Below are positions 1 through 5,750 of a DNA stretch of 8,276 nt, in pieces. Positions within the stretch are counted from its first letter, which is position 1. Each line of letters begins with the position of its first letter. Source of the DNA: Thermoplasmata archaeon (GTDB lineage Archaea; Thermoplasmatota; E2; UBA202; JdFR-43); contig JAGGSX010000103.1 of assembly GCA_021158865.1 (NCBI GenBank), forward strand, positions 1-8,276, in the 5' to 3' direction. A model generated the notes under the pieces. The model ran no database searches. It was not told the DNA's origin and worked only from the letters and a program-made list of their open reading frames with translations. The position numbers and the translations under genes were made by a program.

Positions 1-1
1 C

Positions 2-79
2 ATAGTGGAAACAGGGGATGGGAATTTAAATTTCATGAAATTTTTCGACAAACCCGTTTTCGGTGTTACGATGAACTAA
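2..79 (+). CDS. Possible C-terminal end of a plus-strand gene running in from the left
   Basis: The reading frame that is open at the left edge runs 25 codons to a TAA stop at 77-79 and ends in FGVTMN. I do not recognise the peptide. Its mix of residues (several Gly and Asp, Phe-Phe-Asp-Lys-Pro) looks more like protein than the alternative frames, but 25 codons is too short to judge. A minus-strand frame starting at an ATG at 36 is also open to the edge and is the main alternative. The true content depends on sequence left of the window. Confidence 0.25.
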   Translation: MVETGDGNLNFMKFFDKPVFGVTMN

Positions 80-101
80 ATCTTACTCATTTTGGAAAAG
101 T

Positions 102-117
102 TTGATTAAATCATCAA
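102..117. promoter_or_regulatory. Small inverted repeat upstream of the fbp promoter
   Basis: TTGAT at 102-106 and ATCAA at 113-117 form a symmetrical 5-base dyad with a 6-base spacer, and an overlapping TGATT-A-AATCA palindrome lies at 103-113. It sits about 20 bases upstream of the TATA-like box of fbp. That is a position where archaeal activators often bind, but in AT-rich DNA a repeat this short can arise by chance. The operator role is inference. Confidence 0.2.
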
Positions 118-130
118 GCTCTACACCATG

Positions 131-144
131 CTAAAGTTTTTAAT
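131..144 (+). promoter_or_regulatory. TATA-like box with purine-rich BRE for fbp
   Basis: TTTTTAAT at 137-144 is preceded directly by CTAAAG, which resembles a TFB recognition element followed by a TATA box. Its centre lies about 24-25 bases before the A of the fbp ATG at 165, so the predicted transcript would begin at or next to the start codon. The bases just before the ATG (ACCAAAGT) contain no Shine-Dalgarno match, which fits leaderless translation. Confidence 0.5.
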
Positions 145-164
145 TCATTTTTTATTACCAAAGT

Positions 165-1274
165 ATGAAAACGACATTTAGTATAATAAAAGCGGATGTA
201 GGTGGCTGCCCCGGGCATTCAAAAGTTAATGAAAAATTGATTGAAGTTGCAAATAAAATGCTTCGAGATGGAAAAGAAAATGGAACGATAAAAGATTTCT
301 TTGTCACAAATTGTGGTGATGACCTTGAACTTATAATGACCCATGATAAAGGAGAAAATAATGAAGAAGTTCATTCATTGGCTTGGAATGTTTTCAAAGA
401 AGGAAGCGATTTAGCAAAAGAGCTTGGTTTTTATGGAGCTGGGCAGGATTTATTGAAAGATGCTTTTTCTGGGAACATTCGTGGCTTGGGACCAGGCATA
501 GCAGAAATGGAATTTACAGAAAGAAAATCAGAACCTATTATAGCATTTATGATGGATAAAACAGAGCCAGGAGCATTTAACCTTCCGATATACAAAATTT
601 TTGCAGACCCGTTCAATACCGCTGGTTTGATAATAGACCCAAAATTGCATTCTGGATTTAGATTTGAAGTATGGGATATTAAAGAGCATAAGCGTGTTTT
701 TTTAAACGCTCCAGAAGAAATGTATGATTTGCTTGCATTAATAGGGGCAAAATCAAGATTTGTTATAAAAAGAGTTTATCCTAAAGAAGGTAGCCTTCCT
801 GAAGATGAACCTGTTGCTGTGATTTCAACAGAAAAATTGTATCAAATAGCCGGAGAATATGTTGGAAAAGACGACCCTGTTGCAGCAGTTCGTGCCCAAT
901 CTGGTTTGCCAGCTCTTGGAGAGGTTCTTGAACCTTTTGCTTTTCCATACCTTGTATCAGGATGGATGCGTGGCAGTCATAATGGTCCCATAATGCCTGT
1001 TTCAAATAAAAATGCAAAATGCACTCGTTTTGATGGGCCTCCAAGAGCAATAGCAATTGGCTTCCAGCTCAAAAATGGCATGCTTACAGGACACGAAGAT
1101 TTATTTGATGACCCTGCTTTCGATTACACAAGGCAGGAGGCGGAAAGAATAGCAGATTACATGCGCCGCCACGGTCCTTTTGAACCGCACCGTCTTCCAT
1201 TAGAAGAAATGGAGTATACGACCCTGCCAAAAGTAATGGATAAGCTTAGAGATAGATTTGAACCCGTTTCTTAA
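165..1274 (+). CDS. fbp: Fructose-1,6-bisphosphate aldolase/phosphatase (class V FBPase)
   Basis: This 369-residue cytosolic protein has the usual length and sequence of the archaeal bifunctional enzyme. That enzyme condenses dihydroxyacetone phosphate with glyceraldehyde 3-phosphate and then removes the C1 phosphate to give fructose 6-phosphate, the committing step of gluconeogenesis. The N-terminal metal-site segments are present: ADVGGCPGHS (residues 10-19, with D11 and H18), CGDDLEL (50-56) and MDKTEPGAFN (130-139). The segment EYVGKDDP carries Y232 and K235, matching the spacing of the catalytic Tyr and Schiff-base Lys of characterised family members. The glycine-rich C-terminal part (RGSHNGPIMPVS, RFDGPPRAIAIGFQ) is also typical. 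The ATG is preceded by a TATA-like box and no ribosome binding site, suggesting a leaderless mRNA. CGT/CGC arginine codons are more frequent here than in the neighbours. The stop overlaps the stop of the convergent epimerase remnant. Confidence 0.97.
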   Translation: MKTTFSIIKADVGGCPGHSKVNEKLIEVANKMLRDGKENGTIKDFFVTNCGDDLELIMTHDKGENNEEVHSLAWNVFKEGSDLAKELGFYGAGQDLLKDAFSGNIRGLGPGIAEMEFTERKSEPIIAFMMDKTEPGAFNLPIYKIFADPFNTAGLIIDPKLHSGFRFEVWDIKEHKRVFLNAPEEMYDLLALIGAKSRFVIKRVYPKEGSLPEDEPVAVISTEKLYQIAGEYVGKDDPVAAVRAQSGLPALGEVLEPFAFPYLVSGWMRGSHNGPIMPVSNKNAKCTRFDGPPRAIAIGFQLKNGMLTGHEDLFDDPAFDYTRQEAERIADYMRRHGPFEPHRLPLEEMEYTTLPKVMDKLRDRFEPVS

Positions 1275-1654
1275 CGAGCATCTAAAAATGAATGAAGAGT
1301 TTCATCGGTTGTATATCTCGGAATAAATTTGCCCTCCTTTTTGGCTTTTTCATTGCTTGCAACCCATCTACATTTAATGAAATCAAGTATATCGGGCGGA
1401 ACTTCTGTAAGCCTTAATTTCCATAGAAAACTAAGCATGGGATATAAAATAAACGACGGCAAACTTACCGCTTTCCTTTTTGCTGCTTCCACTATTTTCT
1501 TCCATTCCATAGTTCCATTTCCAGTAATGTTAAATATGCCTTCAATGTCATTTATCAAGAATATTTCATACAAAGTTTTCCAAAATAACCTGTAAAAAAA
1601 TTCATCATGAGTGCAATTTCCATAGATAATTCTGGAAAAGTCTGAAGCATTCAT
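1271..1654 (-). pseudogene. C-terminal remnant of an NAD-dependent sugar epimerase/dehydratase (extended SDR family)
   Basis: The 127 residues from the Met at 1654 resemble only the last third of extended short-chain dehydrogenase/epimerase proteins. The segment NDIEGIFNITGNGTMEW matches the place where family members read like 'GVFNVAGDG'. A Pro/Leu-rich stretch follows (LPSFILYPMLSFLWKL), then the C-terminal FIPRYTTDETLHSFL, equivalent to the usual 'F.PRYTT.EAL..F'. The N-terminal Rossmann fold with its GxxGxxG motif and the catalytic YxxxK, about 200 residues, is absent. The frame stays open to 1699, but those codons are antisense to the acetyltransferase gene and do not resemble the family. 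With no nucleotide-binding or catalytic part, this cannot be an active epimerase. I see no promoter or ribosome binding site. It overlaps the fbp stop by three bases (convergent). Confidence 0.75.
1338..1350 (+). terminator. Possible T-tract terminator for fbp
   Basis: Two runs of five T (1338-1342 and 1346-1350) separated by GGC lie about 65 bases past the fbp stop, on the strand that would be transcribed. Archaeal RNA polymerase can terminate at such oligo-T tracts without a hairpin. The same bases encode Lys codons of the epimerase remnant on the other strand, so the tract may have no terminator role. Confidence 0.25.
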
Positions 1655-1657
1655 ATT

Positions 1658-1948
1658 ATGGTTAAAAACGATAATATTTTGGGGTGGGGGCAGCTCCATT
1701 TTAATTCAAATGAAGAAGCACAGATTAGGTATATGGCTGTAGATGCTTATCATCGGAAGCAGGGTATAGGAACCATGATACTAAAAAAATTGGAAGAAAT
1801 AGCAAGAAAGAGGGGAGCTGAATGTGTGGTTTTAAATGCGAGAGAATCTGCCATTGAATTTTATAAAAAGAATGATTATCATATTGTAGAAAAATCGTAT
1901 ATTTTATTTGGTTCAATCCAGCATTTTAAGATGATGAAAAAGTTATAA
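1658..1948 (+). CDS. GNAT-family N-acetyltransferase, N-terminally truncated
   Basis: The 96-residue product covers the core of a GNAT acyltransferase, which transfers an acyl group from acyl-CoA to an amine; the substrate cannot be told. The strand GWGQLHFNSNEEAQIRYMAV (residues 9-28) leads into the acetyl-CoA pyrophosphate loop R33-K-Q-G36-I-G38, the R-x-x-G-x-G/A signature. A helix follows, then VVLNARESAIEFYKKNDY (57-74), typical of motif B. Related proteins of this sort, including the acetyltransferase half of YiiD-like proteins, have about 50-60 more N-terminal residues carrying beta-1 and the substrate-binding helices. Here the frame is closed by a TGA at 1643 just before the ATG. No ribosome binding site is visible. 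The ATG is three bases from the first Met of the divergent epimerase remnant. It is probably a decaying gene left by a deletion, although the CoA-binding core is intact. Confidence 0.75.
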   Translation: MVKNDNILGWGQLHFNSNEEAQIRYMAVDAYHRKQGIGTMILKKLEEIARKRGAECVVLNARESAIEFYKKNDYHIVEKSYILFGSIQHFKMMKKL

Positions 1949-1962
1949 AATGACAGTAAAGT

Positions 1963-2004
1963 AAATATATGGATATATCATTAATAACCATGCAGGAAAA
2001 GAAG
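1963..2004 (+). promoter_or_regulatory. Promoter/leader candidate for the RHH cassette
   Basis: AAATATATGG at 1963-1972 is a TATA-like element. An initiation site about 26 bases downstream (near 1993) would leave a leader of about a dozen bases carrying the purine-rich AGGAAAAGAAG before the ATG at 2005. A second AT-rich element, TTATAAAA at 1943-1950, overlaps the acetyltransferase stop; from it transcription would begin near 1973. Both placements favour 2005 over the earlier in-frame ATG at 1969. Confidence 0.35.
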
Positions 2005-2235
2005 ATGATAAAGTATAGCACAATATCAATCCCCAAAGAGTTGCATGAAGAAATTGAAGAATTGATAAGCAAAAATCCAGAGCTTGGCTATTCAAGTGTT
2101 GCAGAATTGTGCAAAGAGGCCATAAGATTGAGGCTATCTGAAATAAAAATGGAACAGAGAGAAAATTACATTAGTCAGAAGGAGATTGAAGAACTTCTGC
2201 TTATGATAGAGGATAATTTAAGCAAGAAGAGGTGA
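2005..2235 (+). CDS. Ribbon-helix-helix (CopG/MetJ-Arc fold) DNA-binding protein
   Basis: The 76-residue product opens with the short beta strand IKYSTISIPKEL (residues 2-13), whose alternating side chains would enter the DNA major groove in a dimer. Helix 1 (about 11-22) follows, then a turn with NPELGYSS, and helix 2 (about 30-46, VAELCKEAIRLRL). This is the standard RHH order. A charged C-terminal helix (about 47-73) extends beyond the minimal domain and could contact a partner. I chose the ATG at 2005 because the fold starts there and because AGGAAAAGAAG precedes it. In-frame ATGs at 1990 and 1969 would add 5 or 12 residues unlike the family. It heads a three-gene cassette and its stop lies inside the ribosome binding site of the next gene. 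Probable role: autoregulator of the cassette or antitoxin-like repressor (inference). Confidence 0.72.
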   Translation: MIKYSTISIPKELHEEIEELISKNPELGYSSVAELCKEAIRLRLSEIKMEQRENYISQKEIEELLLMIEDNLSKKR

Positions 2236-2242
2236 AAACTTG
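2229..2242 (+). promoter_or_regulatory. Strong Shine-Dalgarno that sets a TTG start
   Basis: GAGGTGA at 2229-2235 is a near-perfect anti-16S match, followed by a 4-base spacer and TTG at 2240. The TGA stop of the RHH gene is the last three bases of this site, so termination and re-initiation are closely linked. The serA site on the other strand uses the same 4-base spacer, which supports the TTG as a genuine start. Confidence 0.7.
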
Positions 2243-2464
2243 GTAAAGATAGAAATAAAAATAGAAGGAGAAGATATTGATGAAATTGTAAGAGAATTTG
2301 GAAAAATTTTGGAATCAAATAGAGAAGAGATAAGAAAATTATTGCATTTGCTTGCAGATGAAGCGATAAATGTGATTGAAGATAGAAAAATTATAGATAA
2401 AGGAGCAGAAATTTATATAAAATTAAATAGAGCAATAAACTGGAAATATAAGCAACAAAAATGA
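2240..2464 (+). CDS. Small protein of unknown function, middle gene of the RHH-phosphoesterase cassette
   Basis: I do not recognise this 74-residue protein. It begins with a short hydrophobic/charged strand (VKIEIKIEGED). A long acidic-basic amphipathic helical stretch follows (about residues 13-48, DEIVREFGKILES through ADEAINVIED). The tail is basic (NWKYKQQK). There is no signal peptide, membrane segment or Cys/His metal site. The TTG start is justified by the GAGGTGA site four bases upstream. The stop overlaps the ATG of the phosphoesterase as ATGA, so translation is coupled. Location suggests it acts with the RHH protein upstream or the phosphoesterase downstream, for example as an adaptor, but nothing in the sequence proves this. 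Confidence 0.65.
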   Translation: MVKIEIKIEGEDIDEIVREFGKILESNREEIRKLLHLLADEAINVIEDRKIIDKGAEIYIKLNRAINWKYKQQK

Positions 2465-3018
2465 TAATTCAGTGTGCCGCCGATTTCCATGGCAATGAGG
2501 AAAGATACATCAAATTTTTTAGAGGATTTGAGAAAGAAAAGCCCGATGTTGTCATATTACCAGGTGATTTAGGATATTTAAATGAAGACATGTTTGATAT
2601 ATCTGTTCCTGCTTTTGCTGTGCATGGAAACATGGATGGGTTGCTCATGTTTAAAAAAATAGAAATGGTTGATGGAAAAATTTTTTCATTTAACGGCATT
2701 AATTTTATTGGTATTGGATGGAATACAAAATTTTTTGGGATAGATGCTAAAGCAAATTTTGATATAATAATTTCTCATGTTCCACCCTATAAAATAAAAG
2801 ATAAAACATTTTTGGGGATGCATATTGGAAGCAAGTGGCTTAGAAAAATAGTGGAAGAAAAGAAGCCAAAATTTGTTTTATGTGGACATGTCCATGAAGA
2901 TTATGGATATGAAAAATTTAATGATACCATTGTTGTAAATTGCAGCATAGGAAAAAAAGGAGAATATACAATAATTGATACAGATAGAAATGAAATAAGA
3001 ATGATTGGATATGATTGA
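2461..3018 (+). CDS. Calcineurin-like metallophosphoesterase
   Basis: The 185-residue cytosolic protein carries the ordered metal-binding motifs of the calcineurin-like phosphoesterase superfamily: DFH (D8, H10), GDLG (D36), GNMD (N57, D59), SHVPP (H106) and GHVHE (H143, H145). These would hold two metal ions, commonly Mn2+, Fe or Ni, and hydrolyse a phosphomono- or diester. The compact size is like archaeal Icc/YfcE-type enzymes (COG2129-like, a tentative assignment). The His usually found in GNHD is Met58 here. Small archaeal members often vary at that position, so activity is not excluded, although a phosphodiesterase rather than monoesterase preference is possible. The substrate cannot be predicted. 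The ATG overlaps the preceding stop as ATGA. The gene converges on ArcS with a 33-base gap. Confidence 0.88.
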   Translation: MIIQCAADFHGNEERYIKFFRGFEKEKPDVVILPGDLGYLNEDMFDISVPAFAVHGNMDGLLMFKKIEMVDGKIFSFNGINFIGIGWNTKFFGIDAKANFDIIISHVPPYKIKDKTFLGMHIGSKWLRKIVEEKKPKFVLCGHVHEDYGYEKFNDTIVVNCSIGKKGEYTIIDTDRNEIRMIGYD

Positions 3019-3051
3019 TTGATATTTATACAATTTATAAAAGCACTGAAT

Positions 3052-4788
3052 TCATTTATAATGCCTTATTTTAACAGCTTCACCATGCTCACTTTTTATC
3101 ATCTCATCTCCATTCATTTTTGCAGTTCCAACACCTCTCATTTCATCTTCATAAAAGACAACTACTTCATCACCATTCCTTATTCTATCATCTGCATCTT
3201 TAACTCCAACTGCAAAGACGCTCCCCTTAGGATAAAAATCATCTATTTCCACCCAATAATTTTTACCAATTCTTAGCCCACCTACAAATGTAAGAGCAAA
3301 CATCCCACGGCTAACAACATAAGAAGCTACTTGTTTGCCATTGCAATATATTCTATAGTTAGGAAATTTTCCTTTAACAATGCATCCATCTAAAAGATTT
3401 TCAGCAACCTTACCAAACTGAAATAAAAGCATAGCATTGGCATTGTCGCGTCGCCGCCAGGATGCGTGTATGTATTCATATTCATCTGCAATTTTTAGTT
3501 CATTTTCAAGTTTTTTCAGATCATCTTCGCTGGTGGGATGATGCCTGCATGTCTGAATGGCATCGATAGAAAGAAAATCCATTTCTTTTGGAAGATGACT
3601 TATAATAACATCATATCTATTTTTTTTAAGGAAATTGTCAATCATGCCCTGCAATATGCTTTTCTCTTCTTCATTCCAATAGCCTGTAACAGATATGTTA
3701 TAATGAGCAGCAGGATAAAAATTTTCTAACTCACGAGGGACAATTCCCAAGGGAGAGGTTAAAATAACTTCATGTATTGCATTTTTATTGCTTATTCCAT
3801 TAATAATTCTTTTAAAAAATGAATGAGATTTTGAAGCCGAGTATGGTTTTTTTGAAGAGCATGGTAATAAAAGTAAAATCTTCGCAGATTCAGGCTTTTT
3901 ATATCTATATAAAATTCTTTCCCTAAATCTTTTTATAGCTGGCATATTGAATGAAAGACATGAAACATTGATTTTATTGCCTGTTACAGGAAACATTTTT
4001 TCCTGCCATTCATAATGTTCATTATCAAAAATTCTTAAAATGGAAGCATATTCTGGATGCATAATTGCCTTACTTTCTGCAAGTTCTCTTAATTTTCCAT
4101 TTTTTATTGCCTCTCTTACTTTAATGATTTCATTTTTCATGACTTCATAATTATGCATCAACAAATCTTCATAATTTTTTATTCCTTTTTTGCAATATCT
4201 ACAACTGCATGGATATTCATCAATTTTATCTAAGTCATAGCTACCTTCCGGAGTAAAATATTTCCCTCTCCTTGTTTCTATAACAAGTTTTAATGAATCA
4301 AATAAATCAATTCCCGAATATGATAAAATTGCAAGATTATGAGGCAATGCTATACCTGGAGCGTACAATGGCTTATATCCAATATTTTTTCTTATTTCAA
4401 TTACAGCCTTGACAAAATTTCTGGGATTGGAAAAAAGTTCCATTGAATTTGCCATGATATATATGAAGAATTTTTTCATTGGCTTGGATTTAGCAGAAAT
4501 TATTCCAAAGTTGCCAGCACTTTTTTCATTAAATTCAGCCATCAAATCATGAAAGCCAGAAGGGAAAAAATATGGATAAATCAATGAAGGTGGCAAATCT
4601 CCTTTTTCGGGATAAAAAAAGCTTCCTCCCGATTTTATATCTTTGCCCAATTTCAATTTTGCAAATTTTGGAGCTGGAATGCGAGGCGATGAACACCAGA
4701 GCAATGCGGGTGTTTCTATTTCCTTTCCTTTATATTCTATCCTCATTATTCTTGAATTTGAATCTCTTGCAATCACCTCAAATCTCAT
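3052..4788 (-). CDS. arcS: Archaeosine synthase (TgtA2-type, tRNA-guanine transglycosylase paralogue with PUA domain)
   Basis: The 578-residue protein acts on tRNA in which preQ0 has replaced G15. ArcS attaches lysine to the nitrile, and with the radical-SAM partner RaSEA this yields archaeosine (established for the family). The N-terminal two fifths is a degenerate TGT-like barrel. It retains a zinc site of the form CxCxxC (C194, C196, C199) with H212 downstream. The ArcS-specific motif PC-x3-KPYS-x-S-x2-H is complete at residues 309-322 (C310, K314, P315, Y316, S317, H322). That motif separates it from the true transglycosylase TgtA. A PUA RNA-binding domain occupies about residues 507-578. 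The ATG overlaps the serA stop (ATGA), and I see no independent ribosome binding site, so it is probably translated by coupling as the last gene of the operon. TgtA and RaSEA are not in this window. Confidence 0.93.
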   Translation of the reverse strand: MRFEVIARDSNSRIMRIEYKGKEIETPALLWCSSPRIPAPKFAKLKLGKDIKSGGSFFYPEKGDLPPSLIYPYFFPSGFHDLMAEFNEKSAGNFGIISAKSKPMKKFFIYIMANSMELFSNPRNFVKAVIEIRKNIGYKPLYAPGIALPHNLAILSYSGIDLFDSLKLVIETRRGKYFTPEGSYDLDKIDEYPCSCRYCKKGIKNYEDLLMHNYEVMKNEIIKVREAIKNGKLRELAESKAIMHPEYASILRIFDNEHYEWQEKMFPVTGNKINVSCLSFNMPAIKRFRERILYRYKKPESAKILLLLPCSSKKPYSASKSHSFFKRIINGISNKNAIHEVILTSPLGIVPRELENFYPAAHYNISVTGYWNEEEKSILQGMIDNFLKKNRYDVIISHLPKEMDFLSIDAIQTCRHHPTSEDDLKKLENELKIADEYEYIHASWRRRDNANAMLLFQFGKVAENLLDGCIVKGKFPNYRIYCNGKQVASYVVSRGMFALTFVGGLRIGKNYWVEIDDFYPKGSVFAVGVKDADDRIRNGDEVVVFYEDEMRGVGTAKMNGDEMIKSEHGEAVKIRHYK

Positions 4789-5726
4789 TTCATTAAATGT
4801 TTATTTACCCAGTAATCTGGCTCTTCTCCATCCAATACCTTCATAATTTGTTCTGCACATATTATGCCCGCTCTTATTTGACCTTCCTTTGTTGAAGCAC
4901 CTAAGTGAGGAGTGAAAACAATATTATCTAATTCTGTAAGCCTGCCAGTATATGGCTCATTTTCATATACATCGAGGGCGGCGCCCGCTATCATGCCATT
5001 TTTTAATGCTTCATACAATGCATCTTCATCAATTATTCCACCACGGGCACAATTTATTATGTAAGCGCTTCTCTTCATCAATTCAAACTGTGGATGTGAT
5101 ATCATCTGCCTTGTTTCTTCAGTCAATGGTGTATGTATGGTTATAAAATCTGCATTTTTCAATATATCTTCAATGCTTGATGGAATGGCACCATACTCTT
5201 TTATTTTTTCTGGAGATAGCCATGGATCATAAGCCATACATTTCATTCCAAAAGCTTTTGCAATTTTCCAAACTTCTTTTCCTATTCTCCCAAATCCAAT
5301 TATGCCAAGATTTTTGCCCTGTAGTTCTATTCCCTTCAATTTTTTCTTTTCCCATTTTTTCTCTCTCATGCTTCTGTCTGCATAAGGAATATGCCTTGCA
5401 AGAGAAAGCATGTGCCCTATTGTAAGCTCTGCGACAGAATGTGTTGAGCCTCCTGGAGAATTAACAACATAGATTCCATGTCTACTCGCTTCTTCAATAT
5501 CAATGTTATCAACACCTATTCCAGCCCTTCCAATTACTTTCAAATTTTTTGCTTCATTTATTATATTTGCAGTAACCTTTGTCCCGCTTCTAACCATGAG
5601 AGCATCATATCCACCGATTTCTTTGGCAAGAGCCTCGCCCCTCAATTCTTTAAAAACAACTTCATGCTTTTCTTCAAGCTTTTCAATTGCTTCCTTCGCA
5701 ACCTCATCTGTAACGAGCACTTTCAT
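4785..5726 (-). CDS. serA: D-3-phosphoglycerate dehydrogenase, short form (D-2-hydroxyacid dehydrogenase family)
   Basis: The 313-residue protein would oxidise 3-phosphoglycerate to 3-phosphohydroxypyruvate with NAD+, the first step of the phosphorylated serine pathway. The substrate-domain segment GRAGIGVDNID (67-77) and the loop NSPGGSTHSVAE (89-100) are typical of phosphoglycerate dehydrogenases. The dinucleotide fold has GFGRIG (144-149) with an acidic D167 favouring NAD+ over NADP+. The catalytic triad of the family is R228 (CARGG), E257 (ENEP) and H274 (TPHLGAST). The protein ends after the catalytic core. It lacks the roughly 200-residue ASB and ACT domains of long SerA, so serine feedback through an ACT domain is not expected. 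Hydroxypyruvate or glyoxylate reductase activity is the main alternative. A GGTGGTGA ribosome site lies four bases before the ATG. The gene follows the phosphoesterase by 24 bases and overlaps arcS. Confidence 0.9.
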   Translation of the reverse strand: MKVLVTDEVAKEAIEKLEEKHEVVFKELRGEALAKEIGGYDALMVRSGTKVTANIINEAKNLKVIGRAGIGVDNIDIEEASRHGIYVVNSPGGSTHSVAELTIGHMLSLARHIPYADRSMREKKWEKKKLKGIELQGKNLGIIGFGRIGKEVWKIAKAFGMKCMAYDPWLSPEKIKEYGAIPSSIEDILKNADFITIHTPLTEETRQMISHPQFELMKRSAYIINCARGGIIDEDALYEALKNGMIAGAALDVYENEPYTGRLTELDNIVFTPHLGASTKEGQIRAGIICAEQIMKVLDGEEPDYWVNKHLMK

Positions 5727-5738
5727 TTTTTCACCACC
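5724..5738 (-). promoter_or_regulatory. Shine-Dalgarno of serA
   Basis: On the minus strand GGTGGTGA (5738-5731) precedes the ATG at 5726-5724 with a 4-base spacer. It differs from the ideal GGAGGTGA at one base. The spacing equals that of the TTG-start gene at 2240. serA is the only gene of the four-gene minus-strand block whose start does not overlap an upstream gene and that has a clear ribosome site. Confidence 0.65.
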
Positions 5739-5750
5739 CTTAATACAAAC

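Noticed and set aside
1..36. Minus-strand gene starting at the ATG at 36 and leaving the window
   Set aside because: Only 12 codons are visible, with no ribosome site and no recognisable sequence; the plus-strand alternative ending at 79 is slightly better but also weak.
1329..1595. Plus-strand frame of 88 codons opposite the epimerase remnant
   Set aside because: The minus-strand reading gives recognisable epimerase C-terminal motifs, while the plus-strand reading gives only hydrophobic residues without family resemblance.
1655..1699. Longer start for the epimerase remnant at 1699
   Set aside because: The extra 15 codons are the complement of the acetyltransferase strand encoding GWGQLHF and do not resemble epimerases; the frame is open there only by chance.
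1969..2004. Earlier in-frame ATG starts (1969, 1990) for the RHH protein
   Set aside because: The RHH fold begins at the Met at 2005, the extra residues are unlike the family, and TATA-like elements predict transcription starting downstream of 1969.
2005..2464. Classical toxin-antitoxin pair made of the RHH gene and the 74-residue gene
   Set aside because: The second protein has no features of RelE, VapC/PIN, MazF or HEPN toxins that I can see, so I describe it only as unknown.
4572..4846. Plus-strand open frames opposite arcS and serA
   Set aside because: They are antisense to strongly supported genes, have no recognisable domains, and consist of hydrophobic low-complexity translation typical of reversed AT-rich coding DNA.
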